From assembly GCA_030762935.1 (NCBI GenBank), contig CM060900.1, positions 375,119,132 through 375,183,131 of the forward strand: DNA of 64,000 nucleotides. Reading direction: 5' to 3'. Position 1 is the stretch's first letter; the number at the start of each line of letters is the position of its first letter. Positions 1-11,016 of this stretch are shown here, one piece after another. A program made the translations under genes and the position numbers. Source of the stretch: Hymenopus coronatus (taxonomy: Eukaryota > Arthropoda > Insecta > Mantodea > Hymenopodidae). The notes beneath the pieces were generated by a model. That model was not told the DNA's origin. It saw only the letters and a program-made list of their open reading frames with translations, and searched no databases.

Positions 1-1710
1 ATAAATATTATAAAGAGTTAAACCCCCGATATTCATTTATATACACCTGTATTTCCGTGTCGTGCCGATTGGCTGACACCTCTTGAGTGTGAACGTAGAC
101 ATGAGACCACCAGTTAGGTTGGTAGGCCTTGATCCTTCATGATCTGTGCCGTAAGATTATAATTAATAATTATAACATACGTTCTAAGCGGAATCTAAAG
201 TTTGGAATGCATACACTATATTTCAAATCAATCAGTTTGGCTAATTTTGAGTGAAAAAGTAACAACCACATACACAAACAAAACATTAACAGGATAATGT
301 TTTGCTTTATACTGGTCTAATTCGGAATATTTTTAAGCATATAAATCAAGAGTTTTCTTTAAAATTATACAATTTTATACCAGGTTTAAAAATTTAGTTT
401 TATTTATCAATTTTTAAAATAATGCCAAAAACCATTTTGGTTAAAGAAATAACTATGCCGTTCCAAAATCTCTCAGAATAAGACTACAACAAATGATTAT
501 TCAAACATTTAAACATCCTAAGTTACAACTGTAAGATGGGTTTAAGACTCAGTAAGCCGAGCACAATGACTTCTCTCTGTGACCCTATATCACTCTTTGC
601 CCCTACAGGTGCATGTCTAATCAATATTATTGGTAAAGTCTGCAAAAGTTTATGATTACACAAAACAAACAAATTTACATCCTTCCTTTAATGAGGGTTA
701 AGGGGATCAACCTGTGAACATTTCAAATTCAATGTTTTTTAAGAAATTACGTTCATTTTTACCGCATACCTCTAATTGTAATGTGCAGCTAATTGTGAAA
801 TTTTGAGTCAATTGCGTCAAGTAATTTTTCAGAAAAAACATTTTTTGTGTACTTTTAGCTTCTCTAACAAAAAAAGTCCTTGGGCTTCAGTTTCCAAAAT
901 TGCGTAATAGAACTTCATATTTACATTACGTGAATATTAATTTCAAAATTATTGGCTGAGTGTCAAATTAATTAAACATTACTGCAGGAAAAAGCATGAT
1001 AAATTATTCGTTCATACTTTTTTCATTATTTTTGTGGATTAATGCATTTTGTTGATACAAATTTATAGTTAATTTTACTTATTTGGGAAATTAATTCAAT
1101 AAATGTTATTTATTATGATGTTAAGGTTCTGTAGTAGAAAAATCAAACTGATTGGCTGAAATGTGCACCGCAAGGAGCATTGGAAAACGCATTAGGGAAA
1201 CACGCTTTTTAATGTTTGAAGTACATTTGCTACCATTAAAACTTACATTTAAAAGGTCACGCGACAAGTACTTAAATTGCAAGGGGCTGAAAATAACTTT
1301 GGTATATTAATCTGCAAAAACCACTGTATATTAATGTGCCAACATTAAAAAAATCCACATTTTCAAGAATTTTGGTCAATTTTCATAGGTTGAAGCACCT
1401 AATTTAATAAATTACAATTTCATATGCTTCTATATCTGTTGTATTTCCGCTATCCTTCAAATACAATAACATGGGTGTAAAATAATAATATAGAAAAGAA
1501 TACAATCTGTTGATTTTGTTAAATTATGAAGTTTCGGTATTCTTTGAAACTGGCTGGTGAAGTGTATAATTTATATCTTATTTTCAAATTTTGAAATAAA
1601 ATATAGTCTACTGCACTCCAGTGTAGAAAATATGTATTGTGTGCACTCTTCATAAATAACAAAAGTAATGAACTTAATGAAAGTTGCAGATATTAACAGA
1701 ACCTTTTGCT
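1..1710. other. AT-rich stretch without recognised features
   Basis: No coding frame of note, tRNA-like head, inverted termini or tandem repeat was seen in this stretch. Long A/T runs and poly-A/T-rich words dominate. It ends where the first copy of the 2-kb repeat unit begins. It may hold decayed repeats that need a library search to recognise. Confidence 0.5.
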
Positions 1711-1981
1711 TGTGTATGTGGAATCGAGCTGATGGCACAACCTGTATCTTTTGAATTCTGCCGCAGTGTAACGCAACTCCAAAATATTAGCTAGAAAACA
1801 CCTTACGAGGATTTTAATGTGTTTCAAAAACATAAAACATTTCGAATCAATCGGTAGAGGTAGAGGTTAGACGGTGTGTGTTGAATGCGCGCGCGCAGTA
1901 CATAGTGGCTAGAGATGAACGCTCATATTTTGCGCTGTGAGAGGTGAAAAAATTGTCTTGTGCAATGATTCTCACGTTCGC

Positions 1982-2016
1982 CTTGGTATGTGATTAATCA
2001 CAGTTGGGATACCAAG
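1982..2016. repeat. Nested palindrome at left side of an insertion
   Basis: A perfect 14-bp palindrome, TGTGATTAATCACA, lies at 1989-2002. It is partly enclosed by the inverted pair CTTGGTAT (1982-1989) and ATACCAAG (2009-2016). It sits next to the left edge of the segment that interrupts repeat unit 1. It could form a hairpin; its role is unknown. Confidence 0.6.
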
Positions 2017-2030
2017 CATGGAAGAGGACT

Positions 2031-2290
2031 GTCTTCGTGGCCGAGTGATCAGCGAGCTGTCTTCTCACCCGGAGGTACCGGGTTCGATTCCCGGTTGGGG
2101 CGGGGAATATTTCTTTAACCAGAATTATTCCCTATCCCCCATAAACTCTGAAAGTATGAATGTGAGAGTGAATGTATGTAAGTGTTTAATGCAATAAAAT
2201 TGATTACCTAATGTCAACAACCTAAAGTTACTATAGAGTAATTTCACAAGTTAAAAGCCTCAAATATGACCATAGAAATTAAAGTGGCTA
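2031..2290 (+). mobile_element. SINE family A, tRNA-headed
   Basis: The head resembles a type-2 tRNA gene: an A-box-like GTGGCCGAGTG region and a B-box GGTTCGATTCC at about 2090-2101. The body runs through TATCCCCCATAAACTCTG to the CACAAGTTAAAAGCCTC tail. A second copy lies in reverse at about 8945-9194 and matches head and body, which defines the family. Internal Pol III promoter boxes suggest it was once transcribed. Confidence 0.75.
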
Positions 2291-2318
2291 TACAAATGAA
2301 AGAGTAAAAAACGAAAGA

Positions 2319-2655
2319 GTGGCGCGGCGTAAGAGGAACCTTCGGAACGCGAAACTTTTCTTGCAAGAACGTGAGTCTTCTCCATTCTTCTCCAAGTTTT
2401 GTCTTCCAGAAACTTCCAGGAAGCCATTTTCTGGCTATAAAAGGAGGAAGAATTGCAGTACAGTGTTGCTGTTGTGAAATGTACTGAGTCCTGAATGATT
2501 GTTGTGTTCAGCGGTCAGTGGTTCAAGAGCTATGCAAAGTGTGCAGCTGTAAACTGTCTACCGATGAAACGCCAAGTGAGCCATTTACGGCAGTGAAAAT
2601 ACCTAAGACTTTATTTGTAAACAATGTTTCAGTCAATAAAGACATTTGTTAGAAT
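2319..2655 (+). other. Inserted segment with promoter-like and poly(A) signals (LTR-like or gene-derived)
   Basis: This stretch interrupts repeat unit 1 beside a SINE A copy. It contains HSE-like motifs, a TATA box (2436-2442) and, about 200 bp further on, AATAAA (2635-2640). That order of promoter, short transcript and poly(A) signal would suit a solo LTR or a short retro-transcribed gene. Clear TG..CA termini with a target duplication were not found, so its class is open. The short pentamer TTGTC occurs on both sides of the whole insertion (about 1953-1957 and 2656-2660), which could be a 5-bp target duplication or chance. Confidence 0.35.
2403..2442 (+). promoter_or_regulatory. Heat-shock-element-like array followed by TATA box
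   Basis: At 2403-2423 alternating TTC and GAA blocks occur (CTTCCAGAAACTTCCAGGAA), close to the known HSF site pattern nTTCnnGAAnnTTC. A TATAAAA box starts 13 bp downstream at 2436. More GAA/TTC words lie upstream at 2343-2400. This spacing resembles hsp promoters. Whether it is bound by HSF is inference. Confidence 0.5.
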
Positions 2656-4599
2656 ATGTTGTCCTAGTATATTCTTAACACTGTAACGTTTGAGCTTTAA
2701 AGTTACCTGCTTCATTAAATGTTGATTTGGCGTTTGACAAGCTCTCATTAATGTGGTTTGAAACCCGCGGAAAATGCCACTCAACTGCAATGTTAGCAGC
2801 TTTTGTGTGTGTTTCGAACAAATCTATTAATAACTGCTACACTGCATCCAACATCAAAGGTAAGTACAATACTCTCCATCGTTTGCTGGAAATTACCTAA
2901 TAGCGCTTACGCTGTCATGAAATATTTTGAGCGGCAAGACTGCATATCTGTTGATAATGAGTGTAATCATCCAAATGATGCTGTTAATTCACTCTAAATG
3001 TGATAGAAGCAACAGCTAATTGTTTATCCCACAAAGGTTTTCAAAATCCATGCAATGTTTGTAAAATGATACTTGGATCTTATTTCTAGGCAGCTGAATG
3101 CCGATATATACCTCTGCAAAACTATAAGCGACACATATTAATAATTTCAACACAACACTATTTAAATACTTTTTAGGACGTATACGTACGTATGTAACAA
3201 TTTATCAATAAATATGAATCCCTGCTCCTGAAATGTAGTTATGTATTCTAAATTTAAAATATGCATAAATATACCTAACATTATGCATGTATTTATATAT
3301 GATTTAGATATGTACCTGTCCCTGTTAATATTTATGAGAGTTGCTCAGTAAGTAATGACAGTTTTACTTTAATAAATTTAAGAGACAATTTTATTAAAAG
3401 AGATATGTCACTTAAAATGTAACATTGCTTTGTTTCCATGTAACTACTTCCGTTATCTCAACCTTTGTCTATCAAGATGCATTAGAATCCCCACGCTGTG
3501 TTCGGCTGCCGCCAGTGCATTAACTAAAGGTGTTTGAGAAAATGTTCACCACGTAAAGAACAAGAAATGTTTAGGAAAGGAATCCGCGACATCTAATGAT
3601 ACACGTCTATCATGTGCGATTTTATTGTTCACTTAATTCTTCAAATCATATCAAATAATTGACCCATGTCCGGGTCGAGTTTATCATCCACATTTGTTCA
3701 TTCAGTTGTTTTATGTAATGTTATGCAAGAGGGGAGTTTTCAGGTCCAGTATATAACAGCAGTTTTTGACTGTCGCTTCAGTCATCTGTTTGTACCTACA
3801 ACAAAGTGTTTGATTTAATTAGACTATTCCTGCAAACGTGTATCTCAGTTTACATGAATTAAATATAAAAATAAGCTTATATAAAAAAAGTATAGCAGCT
3901 GTATAAAAATAAACCATAATGGATAGAAAATATCTTGTGAATGTAGCATATCAAATTAACGTATGAATAACAATGATAAACGCATGGAGCATATGCATTT
4001 ACCATAAGTAAAAACAGTCATGTGAGTACTTTATCCCTTTTTTGCCAGTGTGATTAGCATTTTTAGGCTTTTGTGTATCTTTATACTCAAAACTATTGAA
4101 CTGCAAGTGATTAGCATGGAAAAATAATCACAAAGTGTTAAATTAATAGTGTGTCATGTTTGGAAGCAGCTTGATGTTTGCCATTTTGAAGCTTGCAGCC
4201 CGTATGTTGCTATTTTCTGGACCAGAAAATTGCTTATCATTATCAAGAGAAAATTGAGGGAAGAATTTTTAAAAATTTGATATCACTATTGTGATGTCAA
4301 AACTGCAATACCAGGTTCTTACTTCCTGTGGTTGGCTGTAAATTTCTGCAGGTTTTAATCACCGAGTGCCAAAAGATCTGGCATCTGTCACCGCAGAATT
4401 GGTGAGACTTTGTCCTATACACCTAGGTTTGAACAACCAAAGGATATAAAATTACAGCTTGTTTCGTCGAAGTCATGCGACACTTAGAAAGCATGTCGTG
4501 TCTAGACGCCAATATACTTTGGACTGAAGCCTGACAGTAATCTGCGAGAGAGGATGCACAAATGGCCATTACTTCGTTGATTACCCTCATTGTGTGTGT

Positions 4600-6490
4600 G
4601 TGTGTAATCGCGCTGATGACACAGACCTATATATCTATTGCATTCTCCCGCAGTTTAGTGAAACTCCAAAATATTAGCTAGGATTCAGACAAGCAAAATT
4701 TTGCTACAGCACACCTTACGAGGACTTTTAATGTGCTTCTAAAATGTATAACATTTTGAATCAATCTTTAGACACTTAACTATCGTCGGGAGCTGAGGCT
4801 GGCTCTAAAAGTTATTCGTTATGTTGTATTGTGAGTGTGTGTGTGTGCGCGCGCGCGCAGTACATAGAATGTTCGTAATTTGAACTGTGAGAGGTGTAAA
4901 AATGTTGCCCTTGTATGTTCTTAACGCTGGCCATCGATTGAACTCCTAAAGCTACCTGCTTCATTAAATATTGATTTGGGCTTTGACAAGCTTTCATTAA
5001 TGTGGTTTGAAACCCGCGAAAAGTGTCACTCAACTGCAGCGTTAGGAGTTGTTTTTTCTTTTTTAGTTTCTTTTATTTCATTTCAAACAAATTTATTAAA
5101 AATTGCTACCTGTATCGAACATCAAAGGTGAGTACAATACCCACCATCGTTTGCAGGATATTACCTGGTAACGCTTACCCTGTCATGAAATATTTTGAGA
5201 GGCGAAACTCCAATATCGTTATGAAAATGTGTGTAATCATCCAAATGATTTAGTTAATTTACTGGAAAGCTGGCAGCAACTATTTTTTAGCCCGTCAAAG
5301 ATTCCCAAAATTCATGCAGTCTTTGTAAACTGTAACTTCAATCTCCTTTCTAGGAAGCTAGATGCCGATATACACCTCTGCAAAACAAGAAGTAAGACTT
5401 GTGATTATAATTTGAACACGACAATATAAACTAATTTCTTTAGAGCGTATACTTTTACAACAATTTACCAATAAATCCAAATCCGTTCGCTTGATAATGT
5501 TAAAATTTACATCGATGTAATCTAAATTAAAATATGCATATAATATAACCGTATTTATGAATGTATTTATACATTTCTTTTTATTTATTTATTAATATTG
5601 ATTTTTATTTCTATTAGGGTCGTTCAGAAAGTAGCAAGTGTTTTACTTTAATATATATATAGAAGATTTCGTTTTTAAAATATTACAGCATTTAAAACAT
5701 TTAATATTGCTTTATTCCAACATACTACTTCCGTTATTTAAACATTTGTCTGTCAACTCAGCTGTAGTCGGCTGACGACAGTCCATTAAACCAAGATGTT
5801 TGGAGAAAATCTTATCAAGCAAAGAATGAGAAATATTTAGGAAAGAAATCTGTTATACATCTAGTGATACATTTCCATCTTGCACGATTTTATTTTTCAA
5901 TTGACCTTTTAAGTTATCTTTAATGACTGACGAACGTCCGGATGAGTTTATACTGCATATTTGTTCATCTATATTTTGTAATTTTTAACATTAGATTCTT
6001 GAATATGTTTTTCACTGCGTTACCATGCACTTCCTTTAGTTGTCTGTAAACTTCTGCAAGAGTCAACATCAAATTACCTAGGAATCTTATGTCTGTCACC
6101 TCATAGCTAGCAGTAGTTTATAGCATACATCTAGGTTTAAACAACCACGCAAAGTACAATTACAGCTTGTTTCGTCAGAGTCATTCGCCACTGAGAAAGG
6201 ACGTCGAGGAAACCATTCGACAGAATTGGACCATTGGACAGAAGGCCTCACAGTGATCTGTGCAGCAAGAATACGCAAACGATCCATACTGTCTGGATTG
6301 CCCTATTGTTTGTGTGTGTGTGTGTGTGTTTTCATAGTGTTTAACGCCAGGTTTTACTACATATAGTAACGCAGGCGGCGACATTAATGATACACGGAAT
6401 GGAAATGGAGCACTGGTGGAGTGTGATGGCGGAGAAAACTGGAGAAAACCCACCCCTGCGCCGCTTTGTCCACCAAAATTCTAACATACG
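4600..6490 (+). repeat. 2-kb tandem repeat family, unit 2
   Basis: Second copy. The landmark ACCTGCTTCATTAAAT is at 4954, 2250 bp after that of unit 1. The start block (TGATGACACAGACC, CTCCCGCAG) is at about 4610-4650, the GCGCGCGCGCAGTACATAG block at about 4845, the CTACTTCCGTTATTTAAAC block at about 5725 and the CTGTAAACTTCTGCAAG block at about 6045. It is the longest uninterrupted copy, with only a truncated SINE E copy at its right end, so it is the best template for a consensus. Confidence 0.7.
6338..6484 (-). mobile_element. SINE family E, 5'-truncated copy
   Basis: Reverse copy of the SINE E body: GTTTAACGCC at the 3' end, through TGGAAATGGAGCACTGG to CCTGCGCCGCTTTGTCCACC. The tRNA-like head is missing. 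It lies within a GT-rich tract at the junction of units 2 and 3 of the 2-kb repeat array. Confidence 0.7.
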
Positions 6491-6570
6491 TGTGTGTCGG
6501 TGTTTGTAATCGCGCTGATGACACAACCCTGCATCCTTTGCATTCTCCCGCAGTGTAATGCAACTGCAAA

Positions 6571-6965
6571 ATATAGGAAACTTTCCTCATCGTCGACTTG
6601 AGAACAAGCACGCTCTTACCCAGCACAGAAGCTGCTAGCAACACTGAAAAGGAAAAGAGAAGAAATACATCCAGAATTCTACAGCACCGAGGCCATATGG
6701 GCCATGTGTGGACAAAGGAAAGTTTCAAAACGAGACACGTCATCACTAAGTTGGCAGTCCACGGATTCCACCACCTGATGTGCAAGAACACAAAATTCCA
6801 TGAACTAAATATAGATTGTAAATGTATGCTATGTGAAAAGACATGTGATCTATATCACATTGAGCCATGCACAAAAAGAGCAAAGACAACATTTGAATAT
6901 ACAATAATTTAAGTTTAAATGTACCTTTACTTTAATCCTAGCTATTTGGCTGTAATAAAATGTAT
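6571..6965 (+). mobile_element. Probable LINE 3' end with zinc-knuckle-like tail
   Basis: An insertion relative to the other repeat units, bounded by the short direct repeat AAAATAT on both sides. It encodes a 104-residue open frame (6598-6912) whose C-terminal part has the spacing C-x-C-x2-C-x3-C-x3-YH-x3-C, as in the cysteine/histidine tails of non-LTR pol proteins. A polyadenylation signal (AATAAA, about 6955) follows closely. The likely reading is a 5'-truncated LINE insertion; the family is unknown. The frame alone is too short to exclude chance. Confidence 0.5.
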
Positions 6966-7141
6966 TTTATAAAATATTAGCAAGATTCCAGATAAGCTTA
7001 ACTGTACTACGACACACACAGCGAGGGTTTTGAATCAGTTTCAAAGATGAAAAATAGTTTCAATAAATATTTAAACTCTTTAACTGCTGTTGGGAGATGA
7101 AACAGGCCTAGCGACGCATCTCCAGAGGATAGGCGGTGTGT

Positions 7142-7514
7142 GTATGTGTATATAACTCCATGGCAAGACAGCTCACGGTGAACCTTGGCCTACCGCCCGG
7201 CCGCTGCGTCCCCCATCTCGGTCCGCTACAGACGCCATGGATGGGGTGCAGTAATGGAGGGTGAGACGTGGTCAGCGCCTTGAGTCCCCCAGCCGGTTAA
7301 TGCGGTCCTCATGACCTGGAGCCGCTACTTCTCTATCAAGTAGCTCCTCAATTGGCCCCCCAGGGACCTTACGAGGCTGAGTGCACCCCGGGCCAGGTCT
7401 CCCAGTGGGGGAAAAATCCCCATGCTGGTACTGGGGATGGAACCCAGGTCTCCCGCTTGGTAAGTAGCAACGCTATCACCGCACTAAGGAGACGACCGAC
7501 CGTATGTGTATATA
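7142..7514 (-). mobile_element. SINE family B with 13-bp target duplication
   Basis: The copy occupies 7155-7501 in reverse. Its head, CTCCTTAGTGCGGTGATAGC in sense, carries tRNA-like A and B boxes (B box within GGTTCCATCCC), followed by a 270-bp body ending GTGCCATGGAGTTAT-like sense sequence. It is flanked by the exact 13-bp direct repeat GTATGTGTATATA at 7142-7154 and 7502-7514, so it inserted by target-primed reverse transcription. Confidence 0.85.
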
Positions 7515-8395
7515 TGGGTATATATAGATGCGTGTTTGTTGTCCTAGTATGTTCTTAGCGCTGGCCATTGGTTGAGCTCCTAAAGCTACCTGCTTGGTTA
7601 AATATTGATTTTGCCTTTGACAAGCTTTCAATAATGTGGTTTGAAACACGGGGAAAATGTCACTCAACTGCAGTGTTAGTAGTTTTAGTGTGTTTCAAAC
7701 AAATCTATTGATTGCTATGCTGTGCACAACATGATAGGCGAGTATAGTACTCACATCACGTAAACATTCAAATGATTTTGTTAACTCACTGGAAAACTGA
7801 TATATGAAATAGCTATTTTTAATCCCATAAACGTTCTAAACTTCCACGCAAAGTTTGTAACATGTAACTTGAGTCTCCTTTCTAGGAGATCAGAAACCGA
7901 TATCACATAAGTAGGACTTACATTAATCACTTCAACTTGCCACTTTATAAATTAATTTCTTTAGAACAAATACTTGTATAAAAATTTAGCAATAAATTTG
8001 AATCCCTGCTTCTAAAAACGTTTACAATTGTATTTATGTAATCTATATAAAATATGCATATAATATACTTACTTTTATGTATGCAATTGCATATTTTCTT
8101 GATTACCTATTTAATTGTGTTATATTTACATTAATGAGAGTCACTCGGGAAATAATGACAGTTTCACTTTAATATATTTATAAGAACAATTTATTGAAAA
8201 AGATGTCACCTAAGTATTTTAATATTGCTTTACATCTAGGTTTTAACCTTCAAGTGCCAAAAATGTGATATCTGTTTCAGAAATGTTCGGAATTTGTATC
8301 ATCACTTAGGCTTGAATAATCACACAAAGTACAAATACAGCTTATTTCTTCGAACTCATGCGACACCGAGAAAGGATGTCGATACAACCATTCGA

Positions 8396-8600
8396 TTCTT
8401 TTCTTTCTTTTTACATAAAATACATCGGCGCTGTATTCTCATTTTTCTATTTCCCTACCTTTCCTTTGTTTCCCGGTTTCCTTTTACATACAAATACACA
8501 AACACCCATGCCCAAGGCTTGACTCAAATCCGCTATCCCCTGTGCCACGAAGCACCAAAACTAGGCACTTTAGCGAGCGCGGCCATGGGGACCGGCTGAA
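8396..8600 (-). mobile_element. SINE family D
   Basis: Reverse copy with a tRNA-Ser/Leu-like head whose sense sequence begins GCCGGTCCCCATGGCCGCGC, and a tail running into CACCCATGCCCAAGGC (about 8507-8522). Related heads occur at 33394-33500 (plus) and 51001-51128 (minus). It breaks the CATTCGA.. / ..TGTATAG continuity of the 2-kb repeat unit, which gives its edges to within about 10 bp. Confidence 0.7.
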
Positions 8601-8656
8601 TTTGTATAGAAATCCGACAGTGATCTGCGTAGCGGGAATGCGCAAACGATCTTTAC

Positions 8657-8907
8657 CTTCTAGATTTTTTTTTGATAGTGCTTAACTCCCGCTTGTACTA
8701 ATGTGGCAACACAGGCAAAGACACTTAATGATCCTTGGAATGAGATGGAGCAGCGGTGGGATGTGATGGCGGGGGAAACCGGAGGACCCGGAGAAAACCC
8801 GTCACTGCGCCGTTTTGTCCACCAGAAATCTCAATCGAACCCGGGCCGTCTAAGTGAGAGGCCATTGGTCTTAACTACTCGGCCACGGCGCGGCCGCCTC
8901 CTAGATT
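8657..8907 (-). mobile_element. SINE family E, full-length
   Basis: Reverse copy occupying about 8667-8897. The sense head GCCGCGCCGTGGCCGAGTAG carries an A box, and the B-box region (GGTTCGATTG) lies at about 8831-8841. A poly(T) at 8664-8673 is the reverse of its A tail. The flanking words CTTCTAGATT (8657-8666) and CCTCCTAGATT (8897-8907) look like a slightly diverged target duplication. Confidence 0.75.
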
Positions 8908-8944
8908 ACCCTTGTGTGTAATCGAGCTGTATCCTTTGCTTTGT

Positions 8945-9194
8945 TTTCTTTTTAATTGTTTCATTTGTATAGGCCCTTTAACTTCAATGGTCAAATCGGA
9001 GGCTTTGACTTGTGAAACAACTCGTATTACTGTAGGTTTAGAACATTAGGTTAATCATTTTATATCACTAAACACACGCACATTCACTCTCACATTCATA
9101 CTTCCAGACCCTCTGGGGGGGGGTAGGGAATAATTATGGTGAAAGAAAAATAATGCCCCAGCCGGGAATCCAACCCGGGCCTCCAGATGACCTT
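8945..9194 (-). mobile_element. SINE family A, reverse copy
   Basis: Mirror of the copy at 2031-2290: CAAGTCAAAGCCTCC-type sense tail, TACCCCCCCCCAGAGGGTCT-like body and a head with GGGTTGGATTCCC box (about 9161-9176). It interrupts the start of repeat unit 4 at CCTTTG, which recurs on both sides. Confidence 0.7.
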
Positions 9195-10640
9195 TGTATT
9201 CTTCCGCAGTGTAATGAAACTCCAAACTATTACTTAGGACTCAGATAAGACAATCGGCTACGAGGATTTTTTATGAGTTTCAAAGATGTAAAATATTTTT
9301 GAGTTAATCTCGTTGGGAGCAGATACAGGGCTAGCGACACATATCTGAAGATGAGGCGGCGTGTTTTGTAAATGTGTGTATGTGTGTGTGTGTGCGCATG
9401 TGCTCGAGCGCGCAACATAGTGACTAGGGGTAAACGCATTATTTTGCATTGTCAGAGGTGTAAATATATTGTCGTAGTATGTTCTTAACGCTGGATCGGT
9501 TGAAATCCTAAACGTAACCTACTTCATTAAATACTGATTTTGCCTTTGACAAGCTTTCATTAATGTGGTTTGAAACCCGGGGAAAATGTCACTCAACTGC
9601 AACGTTAGAATTTATTTTTCAGTTTTTGTTTTATTTTTGTTTCAAACGAATTTATTAATAATTGCTACCTGTATTCAACATCAAAGGAGAGTACAATACC
9701 CACCATCGTTTGCAGGATATTACCTGGTAACACTGACCCTGTCATGAAATATTTTGAGAGGCGAGACTCCAATATCGTTATGAAAATGTGTGTAATAATG
9801 ATTAGTTAATTTACTAGAAATATGTTGCATACAGAACTTTAGTCCCAGAAAAGTTGTCCAATATACACCTCAACAAAACCAAGTTAAAACTCATACTAAT
9901 AATTTCAACACCCCACTATTTAAATATGTAGTTCCTTTATTGTGTATATTTACATAATTTCACCAATCTATCTAAATCCTGCTTTTAAAGCTGTCCAAAA
10001 TTGATTTATAGCTTCTAAATAAAACGTATTTATTTTCTTATTTATTTATTTGTGTTAACATTTATATTTATTAGTCACTTAGGAAGTATCGGCAATTTTA
10101 TTTTAATATATTTAAAACAGCAATTAATTAAGAAAGATATGTCTCTTAAAATATTTAATATTGATTTATTTACATATAACTACTACTATTTAAACATTTC
10201 TCGGCCAACGCGCATTAGAATCCGCATGCCGTAGTTTGCTGCCTCCAGTCCATTAAACCAAGATTTTTGGACAAAATTGCACCAAGTTAAGAATGATAAA
10301 TGTTTAGGGAAGAAGTCTGTAGCTCATCTGATGATCTTGTACGATTTTATTGTTCACTTGATTCTTCAAATCATACCAAATGATTGACGCACGTCTGGAT
10401 GGAGTTTATCATGCACATTTGTCACTCAATTTGAAATTCAACACAAGATTCTGATATTTCGTAAGTTCTTTGCTGTGTTGCAATGCACTTCCCTTAGTTG
10501 ATTGTAAATTTCTGCAGGATTTAACCTCCGAGTACCAAAAAATATTATATCTGTCATCACAGAATTGGTGGGACTTTGAATCCTACACTTAGGTTTGAAC
10601 ACCCACACAAAGTACAATTATACCTTGTTTGGTCGATGTA
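9195..10640 (+). repeat. 2-kb tandem repeat family, unit 4
   Basis: Fourth copy, beginning at TATTCTTCCGCAGTGTAATG and ending in the CTGCAGGATTTAACCTCCGA block (about 10513). Its ACCTACTTCATTAAAT landmark is at 9517, 1929 bp after that of unit 3. It keeps the AAACCCGGGGAAAATGTCAC block (9571) and the CCAGTCCATTAAACCAAG block (10246). It is shortened by internal deletions, for example at about 9800. Confidence 0.7.
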
Positions 10641-10982
10641 TGTGTATGTTCTTAAGGGTGTGTGTATGTATGCACGCACGCACGTATTTATATTTTCAAA
10701 TATTTATGAGCTTTAATATATCCTTCAACATGCGTGCTTTTCAAACATTGAAATGAAATAAGCAATCTCTTACTTTAAGTTGAAAAACGCAGTGAGTAAA
10801 ATTAACTTATTTTTCCTGTAACACATAATGAAGTTATACAAGAAGGTACTAATTATCATCCTTTAAAACATTAAGTTAACATGTGTAATGAGAGAACGTA
10901 GGCTTTCACGGCCGGAGTCATTGTAACTAAGAAATGTTTCCGGGCTGTTTTGCCGTGGTCTGCTGGTGTTAGGAGTACCAGA

Positions 10983-11016
10983 CGTTTCGTCCACAACTAC
11001 GGTGGACATCTTCAGT
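10983..11016 (-). ncRNA. Hammerhead-ribozyme-like motif of the Penelope-like element
   Basis: On the minus strand the word CTGAAGA (11009-11015) fits the CUGANGA core. It is followed by a stem of GTCCAC/GTGGAC with a 7-nt loop and then GAAAC (10984-10988), fitting the GAAA core. A further stem, CTGGT/ACCAG, can form just downstream. Hammerhead motifs are known from Penelope-like elements. Deviations: one extra T lies between the CUGANGA core and stem II, and I could not place a clean UH cleavage site. Activity is therefore uncertain. Confidence 0.5.

Larger units (their letters stand above)
1714..4600 (+). repeat. 2-kb tandem repeat family, unit 1
   Basis: First of four diverged same-direction copies. 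Landmarks shared by the units occur in the same order: a stretch around CTGATGGCACAACCTGTATC and CCGCAGTGTAACGCAACTCC (from 1725), a GCGCGCGCAGTACATAG block (1890s), ACCTGCTTCATTAAAT (2704), TTTGACAAGCTCTCATTAAT (2730s), a block near 3350-3720, and the CTGCAGGTTTTAATCACCGA block (about 4350). The unit is split by an inserted segment at about 1957-2655. Between landmarks it has drifted strongly, so the copies are old. No protein-coding capacity is visible. Confidence 0.7.
6490..8940 (+). repeat. 2-kb tandem repeat family, unit 3
   Basis: Third copy, with its ACCTGCTT landmark at 7588. The copy is heavily interrupted: a LINE-like 3' fragment (6571-6965), SINE B (7155-7501), SINE D (about 8396-8600) and SINE E (8667-8897). 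Removing these leaves the same order of landmarks as in units 1 and 2. The start block TGATGACACAACCCTGCATC is near 6515 and the end block CTGCGTAGCGGGAATGCGC near 8625. Confidence 0.7.

Noticed and set aside
2319..2645. Solo LTR with TG..CA ends
   Set aside because: Candidate ends at 2319 and 2645 exist, but the flanks show no target duplication there, so the LTR call was left open.
6384..6791. 135-codon minus-strand frame
   Set aside because: It runs across a SINE E fragment and the LINE-like tail antisense to the better supported frame.
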